Assembly (NCBI GenBank): GCA_029204225.1
Contig: CM055095.1
Span: 27,576,958 to 27,640,957, forward strand
Reading direction: 5' to 3'
DNA from: Diphasiastrum complanatum
Lineage: Eukaryota > Streptophyta > Lycopodiopsida > Lycopodiales > Lycopodiaceae
DNA length: 64,000 nucleotides
A program made the position numbers and the translations under genes. Of this stretch, positions 47,471-59,253 are shown piece by piece. How positions within the stretch are numbered: the first letter of the stretch is position 1; each line of letters opens with the position of its first letter. The notes beneath the pieces are model-generated. The model did no database searches. It was given only the letters and a program-made list of their open reading frames with translations, and was not told where the DNA came from.

Positions 47471-50400
47471 CTAAAGATTACATGTACTTTGTGCTTTCAG
47501 TCTTTTTGCAGCTTGCATAAATGTGAGAATCACTTGCAATTCATCCAGTTGCTGCGACAATATAAAAAAAATATGTTAAATACATCAAATCAGATTGAAG
47601 ATGTAGTAACAAGCAATGACTGAGTTGAAAATTATATGATTTTAATTTGAAGTTAATTTACATAAACTTTTGTTTAAGACCCTCTAAGAAACCTCAATGC
47701 AAAAACAAGGCACAAAAGTTCAAAGCTCTCTATTCAGGTCCTGATAAGTAGCAATTTGGATAAAGTCTCTACTTTTTCATATATAAGTTTGATGTTTTTA
47801 CTTTTTAATTGGCGGGGAATGGGAAACAAACTACAATTTAGACATCATCTAGAGATTTTCAAGGAGTGAGCAAACTCAAAACAAGGATAACGTTTTTGTA
47901 CATGGTATGATATATGCGTTTTAGGGATATGGTCAGGTAGTAAGTAAAACATCTTGTTAAGCTAACATTGGCAAAAAAATGAAAATCACAAGTACCATGA
48001 AAATGTTAATGGAACAATCATCAACATGCTCCAATAATCAAGAGGAGCATTTTGATGGTTAAAAGTTCTGTTGCACGACTCTATATATAACTTCAGCCAA
48101 AAACATGGCTTAGTTACAATTGAGAATGAAGCTTCCTGAAACATATGATTTTGTTGTGAAGAACTACCAATGTGTAGCACAATTGAAAGAACTACTATTG
48201 AGAATGAAGCTTCCTGAAACATATGATTTTGTTATGAAGAACTACCAATGTGTAGCAGAATTGAAAGTACTACTATTGACCACCTCTCATGTACGCTGTG
48301 GTGTTACAACAACATAGGTATAGGGCTTGGCATGCATCACACTATGCACTGATACTAATTAATTAAGTGCGAGCATCGTTACTGGATACCTGCTTTTGCC
48401 CCTGATCCCCTGACCCATCATTGTTTATATCTAAATAGCAAACTCATAAACAATGATCATGGGTATGATGCAACAAATTACGTTCAACTACTTATAAAGG
48501 TCTGGACTTTGGCATATTACTGCAAAACAAAATGCAATACATTAAAACATTTGACTAACAAATATCGACGGGTGTTGGTGTAACATGTTTTTTGAAAATG
48601 AGAGGTGATTGGAATGGGCTTAACCATTGACTACCGAAATACAGAAAAGTGAACCTAAATTACAAAAAAGATTATTCAATTGACAAATGCCTGCCTGCTA
48701 TCATAATAAATTAATAGCACAACAATGTGAAGAAAAGGTAGCATAAAGTTTAAGCGCCATCAGATAATGATGGGCATACTCACATTGACACACCAATAAT
48801 ATTGTCTGGCAGATGCAGAACCTTGCCCACCACCATACAACTTGCCATTAGGAGTCATTATAACAAAAAGGGAGAACAAATGTTTTGCAAAAGCTAGTCC
48901 ACCTAGATATTTTGACAGCTGATTTCTACTGGTACATTGTGTACAAGGAAATAAAGTTTCAGGCCAACAGATAATGATGGGCATACTCATTGACAGACCA
49001 ATATTATCGTATGACAGATGCAGAACCTTTGGCCACCACCACCATACAACTTGCCATAAGGAGTTGTTATGCAAAAGCTAGTCCACCTAGATATTTTGAC
49101 AGCTGATTTCTACTGGTACATTGTGTATGAGGAAATATAAAGACAGACAAGGCTAACTGCACAAAAGGTCACTATGAGAAGATTGAATGTTGGAACTATG
49201 ACCCAAGTGTTACTACAAGACCCACGACCTTCAAATATCTTGCATTCTTGGATGAACTAGGCAAATCTGCCAAAAAAATATGATGAGTCACCTCTGTTAC
49301 AATTTACTTTGATGTAATCTAGTAATGCTTGCCATATTTTTCTAATAAGTCTCATTTTTATGACCGTCACGATTGTTGCTATTCTCTTTTTTCTAGATTA
49401 GTATTTGACGTAATTTGATAGAATAAACCACTAATCTATTTGGACTACAATGAGATATTACTAATCGATTTCCAACATGCTATTTATGAGATTCTGCTTT
49501 GCAGCAGACTCTGTATGCAGCATACTTCATAAGGCATCCTCTGAAAAATAAACAACCAATAATTAATGCTGAAATTTGAATCTAACTCTTAAAGCTGTTT
49601 TTTTTTTCGAAAATGAATTTTATCAACAAAAGTTGGATTTTGATTAAACCTGAATTTGCTGAACACCAACTAGTTGGCAGACCAATTAGTGATCATGGCC
49701 CTAAGATTTGAAAATTTTCAATTATGCACTGGTGTCTAAGACTCTAATGCCAACAATGTTAGGTGTGGGTTCAAACGGTGACAAAATTATCAAAGTTCTG
49801 CCATTAAGATCTTCTTTGCATGGATTGAAACCAAGAGAATTTCCCCGTGCATTTATCCCGTAATCAACTCCTTTTCTGGGCTTAGGGTAGTTATGTGGTC
49901 ACAGCTTGGCCAGGATCGTCGCCCAGAACTTCTTCTCATGTCACTTAAAATTTAAAAGATCATTTGATTCACAAGGCAGACTAAAAAGACACAAAAACTC
50001 CCCCAGATTCTATACTGTGGGTAAAGTCTAATTTTCAACAAACCAGCTGAGAAGATCCTAAAAACTATTATTCGAAATATATTGACATGTATGACTCATC
50101 TTTAACCAGTCAAAATAAGCCCATAGTAAGGAATAGCATGTCAATTAGATCTATAAATGGAGAACCCTTTTTAGGTGGCAGTCGAACCACCATCCAAAGC
50201 CAATATTGCTGGATAGGGGATTTCAAAGAATATTGAAAGGATAATAAAATGGGTAGAAGAATCCAGCTTGAACAAATTCATGGATTTTAACTGATGATTG
50301 AAATCAGCTTATATTCAAAATTTACACAATAGAAAGAAATCAGCACTTACATAAGAGATGAAATGTCTCCCAACAGCCTGCAGCAGCTGCTCTTTGGTCG

Positions 50401-52638
50401 AGTGAGGACCTACATCAAACTGCAGTTTCAAAAGGCACTTATCAGCTATTTACAAAAAAATGATACAGAAAAACTCAACTAATGGATGATTAGTGTAAGA
50501 CTCTTCCATGGAGTTTCGCTGTCTATTCATGAGGACGATTCAACCTTCAGAGAAAACTGGATTCGTGAGCAAATTATGTACTGGGTGTGCACTTCAAGAC
50601 CGTTTAGGCAAAATTTGTGTAGAGTATGTCTGGTGAGATTTGTCTAACTTGCTTTTTAGAAACCATTAAGAATTCTTAAGTGCAATTATGAATGTCAATA
50701 GTGACATACTTGACATACATGGTTTTCAGGTCCATAAAGGGATTTTAGAGCCGATTACAGCCCATAAAATGTCCAACAGTGTAAATACAATGCCATGGAG
50801 AAACTTAGTCACACTTGTAAGTTGAGAAAGGATTGTTTGGTGACCTGCCCACTATGTTTATAAAACCATGGCAAGGCCAATTTAACTGTTGGAAACGTCA
50901 CTAAAAATTTCATTCCCCCATATATAAAGACTATATATAATAAGGTAAGCTTTCAACTATCTAAGCATTGATATATTTGCATAGAAAAGGTACAAGGACA
51001 CATAGCATTTTTGTGTAAAGCAACTTACAAGCTTAAAATGTCTCCGATATCTCCTCAGTGCTGCTGTTTCAAGTTTGCTAAGGTCCACCATCTACATATT
51101 GACGATGCATACATGCCAGTAAACGGCGTAAGCAATCATTCTGAATGACTGGACATGGCTTCACTGAAACAGCTGCCACATTCCAAAAGAAATTCCAATA
51201 TCCTTATAGATATGATTGAGAATATATTGCTTTGGTCCTTGTTACCGGTAGAACATATGAAGATTGCAGCTGTGTGTCTGTGTGGACATTCTTTTCAGAA
51301 GCGCGTTTCATCGGAGCAGATTCAGCAGTTTGTGAACTTTCTGCTGTTTTGAGCTTTTCACCTGCTGCTGGCTTCTGTGGCCTCACTCTAGGTTTGAATG
51401 TTCTCGGAAAATCCTCTGATATCATAACCACATTCATTATGTTCATGTCAGCTTGATGTTAAACCAATAACCGTTCTCCTAAATCATCAACAGTATTGGA
51501 TGTTAAAATTATAAACATATACAGCATACTCGTAATTGCTCAAGCGCAAGGATCTGTGGCAGGTTTAAGTCCGAATACTTCTAACCTATTTACTACCTCC
51601 CCTTTCTCTAGATGACAGATTTTCACATCTTGCAAGTAAATGTATTACTAGTTTTGCGAGTTAACTTGCAAAATACGCACAAAAATCAGCACAAACTAGT
51701 AAAAATTCACTGGAAAAATGCCAAAGCTGACGATGGCAAGCAGTAAATGTACATTGAAGCATTATTATAATTGCTCAAGCACGTGGATCAAGGATCTGCA
51801 GAAGCTAATGAACCAGAAAATTGAAAAAGCAGGTGTAAGGCATTATACTACTGACCTATTGATGTGGCACTCGAGAAGGGGATGTCAATATCATCATCTT
51901 CTTCATCTCCAGTTGGTGTTTCAAGAACACTCAATGCATTGCGCTGGAGCTTGACCTCATCACCGTTAGTAAGAACCTGGCAGCCATGTCCCATTCCCAA
52001 AGGTTGACCAGTGCAGCAGTAGTGGCCATGGTCCTAGACCTGGCCTGTAGCAAAACCCTTGGGGTCCGTAAAACAATGCATTTTCTTAAATCAAAACAAA
52101 TGGATGAGAGATTTTGATTGCAAAAGATTCAAGGCCTCTCAGAAGTAGACAGGCACATTTGCTGCGGACATATGGGACTTGCTGTTTGAGGTAAAAATCG
52201 AACCGGAAGCAGAAACACAGCTCAGATCCATTGCATTTATGGCTTCGATAATATTTCCTTGACAAGTAATCCGAAGAAAGGTTCTGGCAGGGACTCTTAT
52301 CTTTAGCAGCCAGGAAAAATGGCTCGGTAGGTTTTGAGGCATTAAGAAAGGAGCTTTATAAAGTGTGAGCAAAATTTGTGATAGCAGACCAAAAATCATG
52401 AAAAAAAGTGAGAACAAATAGTATGCATTACCAGCCAGTGCCAGCCGCCTAGGCCAACGGCTTTCTTCACCACGCCGTGAAGACCTACCAGCACAGATTT
52501 GGTGCGATTATTGCCTGTTACTTTAACTTTGGTGTGCCTGGGAAGAACAGATAGCTCCTCTTCTCCACTTTCGCCAACACAAGAAGGAAGAATGCCCGGA
52601 GCGAAAAAGCCCGACGGGCCGCCTTCTGCTTCCAGCAT
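47471..52638 (-). CDS. SAP30: SAP30-like histone deacetylase complex subunit, six exons
   Basis: CDS exons (5' to 3'): 52638-52432, 51976-51856, 51415-51246, 51091-51029, 50419-50351, 47551-47471. They total 711 bp, 236 residues plus TAG. All introns run GT to AG, and phases fit, including a split Glu codon between exons 2 and 3. Residues 31-75 (LPRHTKVKVTGNNRTKSVLV, then GWHWLVLTNGDEVKL) match a segment conserved in plant SAP30-like proteins. An acidic stretch (GDEEDDDIDI) and a basic linker follow. Residues 168-230 fit the SAP30 Sin3-binding domain: VDLSKLETAALRRYRRHFKL, STKEQLLQAVGRHF, QLDELQVILTFMQAAKR. The family bridges Sin3 and histone deacetylase to repress transcription in the nucleus; Arabidopsis AFR1/AFR2 are relatives. 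The ATG at 52638 follows an acceptor-like TTTTGGCAG, so an intron probably precedes it in the 5' UTR. Intron 5 is 2.8 kb and repeat-laden. No break is seen. Confidence 0.93.
48120..48275 (+). repeat. two 78-bp tandem repeats within intron 5
   Basis: Units 48120-48197 and 48198-48275 differ at only a few bases. The period is 26 codons and the plus strand is open through both (MKLPETYDFVVKNYQCVAQL). It lies in an intron of a gene on the other strand, so coding use is unlikely. Confidence 0.9.
48761..49141. repeat. tandem duplication, period 207 bp, in intron 5
   Basis: CAGATAATGATGGGCATACT starts copies at 48761 and 48968. Both end near TTGACAGCTGATTTCTACTG and TACATTGTGTA. The second copy lacks about 35 bp around the CATTATAACAAAAAGGG part. 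The rest is nearly identical, so the duplication is recent. Confidence 0.9.
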
Positions 52639-52984
52639 TAGCTCCTGCCAAAAGACACCCAAAAAACAGATCAGCAGCCAAAAAATGGATCAATAACCGC
52701 AACAACATTCCATCCGCCATTCAGCTTACTACAATGCTGCACAAACTGATCCTAGCACAAGCAAATCAATTCTTTCAGCAGCAGCATTGATTATGGAAGA
52801 ATTGATGAAGGAAGGAACGGCGAAGCAAAACGAAGCAGCAATGTCAAGAAGCGCTCTCTCTCTCTCGCTCGCTTTTGGCAGATCCAAAAAAAATAGAGCA
52901 AAACCCACCTTGGCGATCAAGAAGAAAGCAAGGCAACCCAAACCACATCAGCTAGTATGCACCCCCCCCTTCAAGGCATGCAAC

Positions 52985-53030
<46 letters not shown>

Positions 53031-53060
53031 CTCTCTTATTTTTTTCTCTTAGCTATGGCT
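52639..53060 (-). promoter_or_regulatory. 5' leader and likely leader intron of the SAP30-like gene
   Basis: A plausible leader exon ends at ATCGCCAAG before GTGGGT (52909/52908 on the minus strand), and the intron ends TTTTGGCAG at 52645, giving about 264 bp. The ATG follows after 6 bases. The leader is rich in CTTTCG and CT words. The start of transcription cannot be fixed. Confidence 0.4.
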
Positions 53061-53450
53061 ATGGCGTCGATCGCACCACCTTCAGTTCAGAAAAAGAGAG
53101 AGAGAGAGAGAGCGCGGGGGGGGGGGGGGGGGGGAAGAGAGAATCACTGGTACGCCATGTATTTGAGCTCTCCACCGTTGATACTATAGCAGGTAGTTCC
53201 GATTTTGCCACGTGTTTTCTCGCATCCACTGACACGCGCTCAGGTGCGATACGCGACAGGTGTCCATCATCCAAGGGAGTAGTGTAATAGATAACGTGCC
53301 ACAGTCTCAGGGTCACGGGGAGTGAGGGAGACCCTAGACTCGAGAGCGAAACCATTGCCACGAGGACAAAGATCCGACCATCGACAGATATCCCAGTGGC
53401 AGATCCTACACGTGTTCATCATCCAACTGATGGAGCTGTCAACCATAAAG
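52988..53450 (-). promoter_or_regulatory. promoter-side region with CT tract, G19 run and G-boxes
   Basis: A CT/GA microsatellite lies at about 52988-53027, then GAGAGA words and a run of about 19 G at 53116-53134. CACGTG words (G-box) occur near 53209 and 53409. CT-rich tracts near plant start sites are common, and G-boxes bind bZIP/bHLH factors. No TATA box can be placed with confidence. Confidence 0.4.
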
Positions 53451-54066
53451 TGCTATTGCCCGCACCAGGGGAGGAGATTAAAATAATTAATAGATTATTA
53501 TTAGTTATTAAATAATTTAGCTTTTAATCGGACCAATCAGCGGCGAGGAGGAATATTTGCCCGATTTTATTTTCCAAAATTAAACTGGATAAAATTTCGG
53601 CCTCCGGATTTAAATTTCACGGTAACAGAACAAGGTTGACGTCCACCCCTTTATTTTTATTTTTTTATTTTGGGGGGGGGGGGGGGTATTCCATCGAAAA
53701 TAGGTGATTTTTCTCGAGGTTTTTGTTTTTGATTATTAATAAATATTTTTCAGATAAGATAAAATGATGGCTGACGTGGCAGGGGAATACTCGCCCTGAC
53801 AGATGGGCCCGGACTGACGGACGTGTCAGGTGCTCCCACATGGGTGTCGTATGGTTGGTCACTCGGAGGCCGCACCCCTCAATACCGCCAAACGACATGA
53901 CAAGTGGGTGGCCTAGCATTTTTAGCTGTGCAACGGATACTTGAATGCTTTTTAAATGTAGCCTTCGGCTAATTAGGCGCTGACACATGGCTAAGTTGCC
54001 AGAGTAGTGATGCACGCTTCACAGGGGTGGGGTGGGGTGGGCTTTGCTTAATCTTGCCACCCTCAG
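53451..54066. other. spacer upstream of the SAP30-like gene
   Basis: There is a run of about 15 G at 53672-53686. TAATTAATAGATTATTATTAG-type AT words lie at 53480-53520. I see no gene. Confidence 0.4.
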
Positions 54067-54169
54067 TGCACCATGTAGGGAGTGCATCAAGGGTTCAGAA
54101 TCAAGGAAAAACTTATACAAAGCTTTTTCCTTGGTTTTCAGCCTTAGATGCACTCTCTGGCATGGTGCA
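54067..54169 (+). ncRNA. long imperfect hairpin, candidate microRNA-like precursor or MITE
   Basis: The arms 54067-54113 and 54121-54169 pair along about 48 bp with roughly a fifth mismatches. The outer parts are TGCACCATG / CATGGTGCA and GAGTGCATC / GATGCACTC; the inner parts are CAAGGAAAAACTT / AGCTTTTTCCTTG. The loop is about 7 bases. Size and mismatch level suit a plant microRNA precursor, but a short fold-back transposon would look similar. GGGGTGGGGTGGG words flank it on both sides. Confidence 0.35.
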
Positions 54170-54627
54170 GGGAGTGAACAGGGTCCTGAAAATAAGTGAA
54201 GTCGGGTGGGGTGGGGGGGCTAGTTTGTAGTCTCACCACAGGAGAGGGTGTTGGGCAGAGCATTTTGCCACATGGGAATCTTGATTCCATAGAGTAGTAT
54301 CAGTGGCTTCCATATTGTTGGGAGCAATTAGTATAGCTCCCAAATGTCTCTACAAGCATCTCGCCGGTCGTGCGCGATAGCTTTTTCCATCCACTCTGGG
54401 CAATCAATTTGAAAGCTCAAAGAATTTCCACATGCAAGACTATAGCTTTGCTACGGAAAAAAGGAAACACTCGCCAAGTGGCAAAATGTCAAAGTATGAA
54501 GTGCCGAGACATGTGGTGAAATGTGATTGGTATCGGGCCAACTAATTTGCAAATCTAACCTCGTGCTTCCAAGGTACAAGAAACTAGATTTTTTTTTTTT
54601 TTGGGGGGGGGGTGTGCCGGTGAAAAC

Positions 54628-54890
54628 ACCCTTGCATGAGTGAGACCTTCCACCATAGGAGGGGGGTGTTGCATAACGGTGAGAGCTCATGAAAAGTCCT
54701 AGACTATTGAAGAAGACGGCCTTAAGATTCAATGCTGCAAATTTGCCATGTAAATGGCATCCATTCTTTCACCCTTGCAAGAGGCCTTCCACCATAGGAG
54801 GATCGTTGCATGATGGGAGCCCAAGATAAGGCCTCAACCATTATAGAAGGCCCAAGGGCCCCAATTAGCATACCTTTAAATGACATCCAT
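54628..54890 (+). repeat. diverged tandem duplication of about 140 bp
   Basis: CCTTGCATGAGTGAGACCTT and CCTTGCAAGAGGCCTT start two copies (about 54628 and 54768). Both continue CCTTCCACCATAGGAGG, GTTGCAT, and AATGGCATCCATTCTTTC or AATGACATCCATTTTTCC. The block is preceded by T and G runs at 54589-54612. Confidence 0.75.
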
Positions 54891-57800
54891 TTTTCCTAAT
54901 ACATATGAAAAAGGACAATATTATTTGCATCAACGCATTTGAAAGGCCAAATTCATCTTGAATGGGCCATAAACACTTACCTTGAATAATTTCCTTCTTC
55001 CTTCTAAGCATGAAGGCCCCATTAGTGCCAAAGCATTTCAATTTTGACATGTGGAATGTTATAAGAGTTTAGCATTTTCATTTTATCAGCCTACATTGCT
55101 TTACATTTCAAATCAAAAAGTTATGTCAATGTCATCCATTGCTTCGTCCTTCAACAAGTGCTTACGTACTTACTCTAGGTGTAAGTGAAGGACAATCCTT
55201 GTCCCCCTCCCCCTTGTCAAAAATATATTGTTTCTTCTTTGTTTGGACCTAAATCTACATATTGTTATTGTTATGCCTTCAATTGGCTTGTTAAGATACA
55301 GATGACAATATACTCATTATGCAAAACTTGCGCTCTATGGAATATAACTATCAACTTGCAATAAAAAATGTCATTTTTATGCAATGTGACAAACATCGTT
55401 ATGAGACCAATGAATTCTACAAACTAGAAAATTCAAGATGTAAACTCATGTAGATGTTTTGTTGGTCAAAAAAATTCCCTCATAAGAAAGAGTCTTTACT
55501 TCATAAGTCAACATGAATGTTTTGTTTGAAAAAGATGTCAATTTTGTTCTCAAAGAATGTTAGTTCATAACAACATGGAACATTTCATATCCTTCAATTT
55601 TGGTTTCTTGTCCCTTTTTTCTCATATATTAAGGTTGTTTTTCCTTTCAAATTGTTGGTTTTTAGTTTAAAATCTGATTTTCAAGTTTATAATTCATTAT
55701 CTCAATCAATAAGCTCACTCTAACTATGTTAGTTGGCCATTCATATACCCCTTTGAAAGTCCGAATTGTGGAGATAGTGTGGTGCGGTGGAGTACATTGC
55801 TTGCCCATTTAAGTTTGATTAGCCTATTTAAGATGAAGAAAAAAATGTGGGGGTGAAGGCTCTCATCCGAGGGCCTTCTACTCTGGGAAGTTGGTGGCAG
55901 GAGCCCGAGAGCCCCACTGAGCAAGCGAAAGGCCCGAGGTTCGGGCCTTTCCATATGCAATAACATGTACGAAGATTTTTTTTGGGGGTTTTTTCTTTTG
56001 CATTTTTTTTGCGTTAGTTTTTTTTTTTTAAATATTCTTTTTCTCCAAAAAGAAATTTGCTAACTTTTTCTTCCACGTTTTTTTTTGTTGACAATTTCTA
56101 TTTTGATTGAGTTTCTTTTTCTAGAAAAATTTTAAATTTTTTTTTTGGGTTTTATTATTTTTTGAGAAAAACTATCTTTTTTTTTTAAAATGTGTATGCA
56201 CTATGTGGCAGCCTATCATTGGCTGTCCACATGCACATTCCATCATAACTATGTCCACTTGAAATTATGACAAAATTCACAAATAATTCTAGTTCTATGT
56301 TGACATGAACATTATGGTGCCTCAAAAATTCAAAGAAAATTTGAGCAGTTGCATTACATGAAGATATATATCTCTTGACTTGGGATCTCCCCTCCTTATG
56401 ATAGTGATTTGATTTCTCAAATTTGGTAATGAATTTATAAATGGGTTTTTTTTGGAATCTAGGTAGAGTCGTTGGCCAACCTTTTGAGCATATATAAAAA
56501 TTTCAAGGATAATAGTATTTTGGTATATATTATGACTTCCTCAAACTATTCATGGCAAGGGAGAGGTTCCAATTGATGAAGCATAAGCAAACATTAATCA
56601 CTAAGAAAATCAAAATATGAAGGCACATACATCATTTAGGAAGAGCACCTTGTATAACAAAACTGCCAAGTCACATACGGAGGCCATCTACATCAAAAAT
56701 CTATTACCATCAAGAATAAAGCAATTTTGTGCTTCCATATTTAGAACATGAGATTCAACACATAATTATCAAAGTAAAAAACGGTTTTTGTCATCATTGG
56801 TATGGTCTTCTAATAAAATAGAACTTGAGACAAAAAGGTAGAAGTTTTAAAAAGGGCTAAATTTGTGCTCTTAAAAAGTGAGGGACTAGATGGCCTTCTA
56901 CATCTTAATGGCAACATGCAGATTTTTTTTTCATGTTTTTTTGTGAAGTTTCTAGGAAGGCTCAAAACTAGTCAGAAATGTATATTCTCCCCCTTCATGG
57001 AGCAAAGTAGAGAGAGCGAAGAGAGCAGAGTGGCTACAGTGCCAAAAAGCTGCTCATAAAACCTAAACTAGTCCGTTGTAACTTCTTTTTCTCAGTAGCT
57101 CCAGGAGATGCTATTTGGGAGATGTGATAATGTTTGTAGAGGTATCTAGAGTTAGACATTGAAGACTCGTGACTTGCTAGAAGAGGGAAGGAATGTTTGA
57201 GCCTAGTTTAGTTCTAATGTGACCTTGACTACCAAGTGCGCACCACCAACGATTGGCAATGGTTGATAATCGAAAGAGTATAGGTGCATCACTAGTCGTG
57301 ACCCACTGATGTGACCATTGGACAGGCTACAAGAGAACTGAAGAATCGTAACCATATAGTGCAAGATGCTAGATGACAAGTAGCTGAGATGACCAAGCGA
57401 GTCACAAGTCCATTGTGGGGTATAGGGGTGGTACCCATGATTCACTTGGTATTCATGGGTCATATAGAGCATGAATTTGTTGAGTGGACCAATCATGCTA
57501 ATTTTTGGATGCCATGTGTTTGGTGAAAGAGAGGGTGCCTATGGTTGGGGAGCTCATTTTCCACACTAGCCTTCAAGGTTTCACAAGCTTGGAGACAATA
57601 ATTTGTGACGTCCTATAACTTATACAAGTTCAGTTGGCATTGGCAAGGGTTGGACAAAGAAATCCATGCATTCTTACAAGTTTGTAGGGAGAGAAAATGA
57701 GTTTTCTAATTTATATTATCGATTTTTCACATTTTTGAGAAAAAAAACAAATTGAAGCAATCTTCATGGACAAAATCTTTACTAGAGAGGCCTTAAGGGA

Positions 57801-58876
57801 CATCAAAGATGGTCGTTCACTATTCATATACAAGTAGTGCATTACAAAAGCAAAATATTAATAAAAAAATACATGAAATGAGAAAAAAATGACTCAAAAT
57901 TGTTTTTCTCTTCTTCAATTTTTGCCTATGGTAAGTATTCTAGGTTATGAATGGCTTGTAAATTGTTGTGGCTTCCAACAACTTGAGGCACATAAGTTGT
58001 TGTTAAGAGAATTTGCTCTATAGAGACCATAATAAGAAAATAATTACATCCTATCATGCCAAAGAACATAAGTTAACACTCAAACAACTAGCTTCTAAAG
58101 TTTACGAGGATCATACTTCTTCTACAACTTGCTTTTTGCTACCAAAAAGCTGAGATAAAAATAATGGAAAACTTTTTAGTACAACCATTTTGCCAAGAAT
58201 TATGTTTCTTTTTATTGTCACAAAGCAAGCATCATTGGCATATTCCCTAATGTGGCTTTGATAGTTGTCGAAATCATCACCATTTGTCCTCTAGCCAAAG
58301 GAAGATCTCTCCTAGAACAATGACAAAGTATTCGCTAGGAAGCTTATGCAAAATATCACTTGATCTTTTTACATTTTAATTTACATATGTCAATCACACA
58401 TGTGTTCTCATGTGTGAATAGTAGCCTAATTGCATTAGATCATTTACGTCACAAATTAGCTTATTTCTTGAAGCTATGTGAAACTAGACAAAAGCTAGTC
58501 AAGTAGTAGCATGCCAGCTATCATCATGAGGATGGACCTCAATCTCCTCATGACTTGTACAAATCAAAAGCATGATTAGGCATAGGTATTTGGGTCATGA
58601 CCTCTAGCTCAATTGAAGGTCAACACTTGTCCTATTTTGTGGTTCACAAAGAGAGGCCCAATCATATTTCAAGGCTCTCCATGTGCAAATTAATGTACGA
58701 ACTCAAGTTATCACTCTATATGATTATAGGAATATTGGTATTTTTCACTGCAAGCTAATAATTATATTTCATGAAGCCCAAGTTTTATATAGTGAGTAGA
58801 TTGCCATATGCATGTTGACAAGCCAATTAAACAATGACGATATGTAGATTTAGGCCCAAACAAATATATACATACA

Positions 58877-58879
<3 letters not shown>

Positions 58880-58943
<64 letters not shown>
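58880..58943. repeat. TG microsatellite
   Basis: TG is repeated about 32 times, preceded by CATACATACA. Confidence 0.97.
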
Positions 58944-58947
<4 letters not shown>

Positions 58948-59050
58948 ATGACAAGGAGGAGGAGATAAGAACCCTGAGGAAAAAGTTGATGCTAGGAATC
59001 TTTCAAAAATTTGGACATTTATGGAAAGATATTAGATAATTGTATAGCTA

Positions 59051-59253
59051 GAGCATGTATCATAAATTGCATAAGGAGATTATATGTCCAATTGCACATG
59101 CCATAGTAAGCTTGGTCCTGCTCTCATAAAGGGTGCTGAAAAGCTCTAAAGGCCTCCATTATTCTTGGGTGAGGGTGGGGTGAGGTGAGGAGAGCATGTA
59201 TCATAATTTGCATAAGGAGATTATATGTCCAATTGCACATGCCATAGTAAGCT
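59051..59253 (+). repeat. 62-bp direct repeat, 140 bp apart
   Basis: GAGCATGTATCATAAATTGC ... CATAGTAAGCT occurs at 59051-59112 and, with only a few changes, at 59191-59253. The repeat is non-coding. Confidence 0.9.

Noticed and set aside
52523-52720. Minus-strand start MADGMLLRLL as N-terminus of the SAP30-like protein
   Set aside because: It is in a different frame from the conserved exon and runs across the acceptor TTTTGGCAG; the ATG at 52638 keeps the conserved frame.
52787-53287. Plus-strand frame of 166 codons
   Set aside because: It is antisense to the leader and promoter region of the SAP30-like gene and includes the CT tract and G run.
55927-55951. Perfect 11-bp stem-loop as a terminator
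   Set aside because: Plant nuclear genes do not use such terminators and no gene ends here; it is kept only as a structural note.
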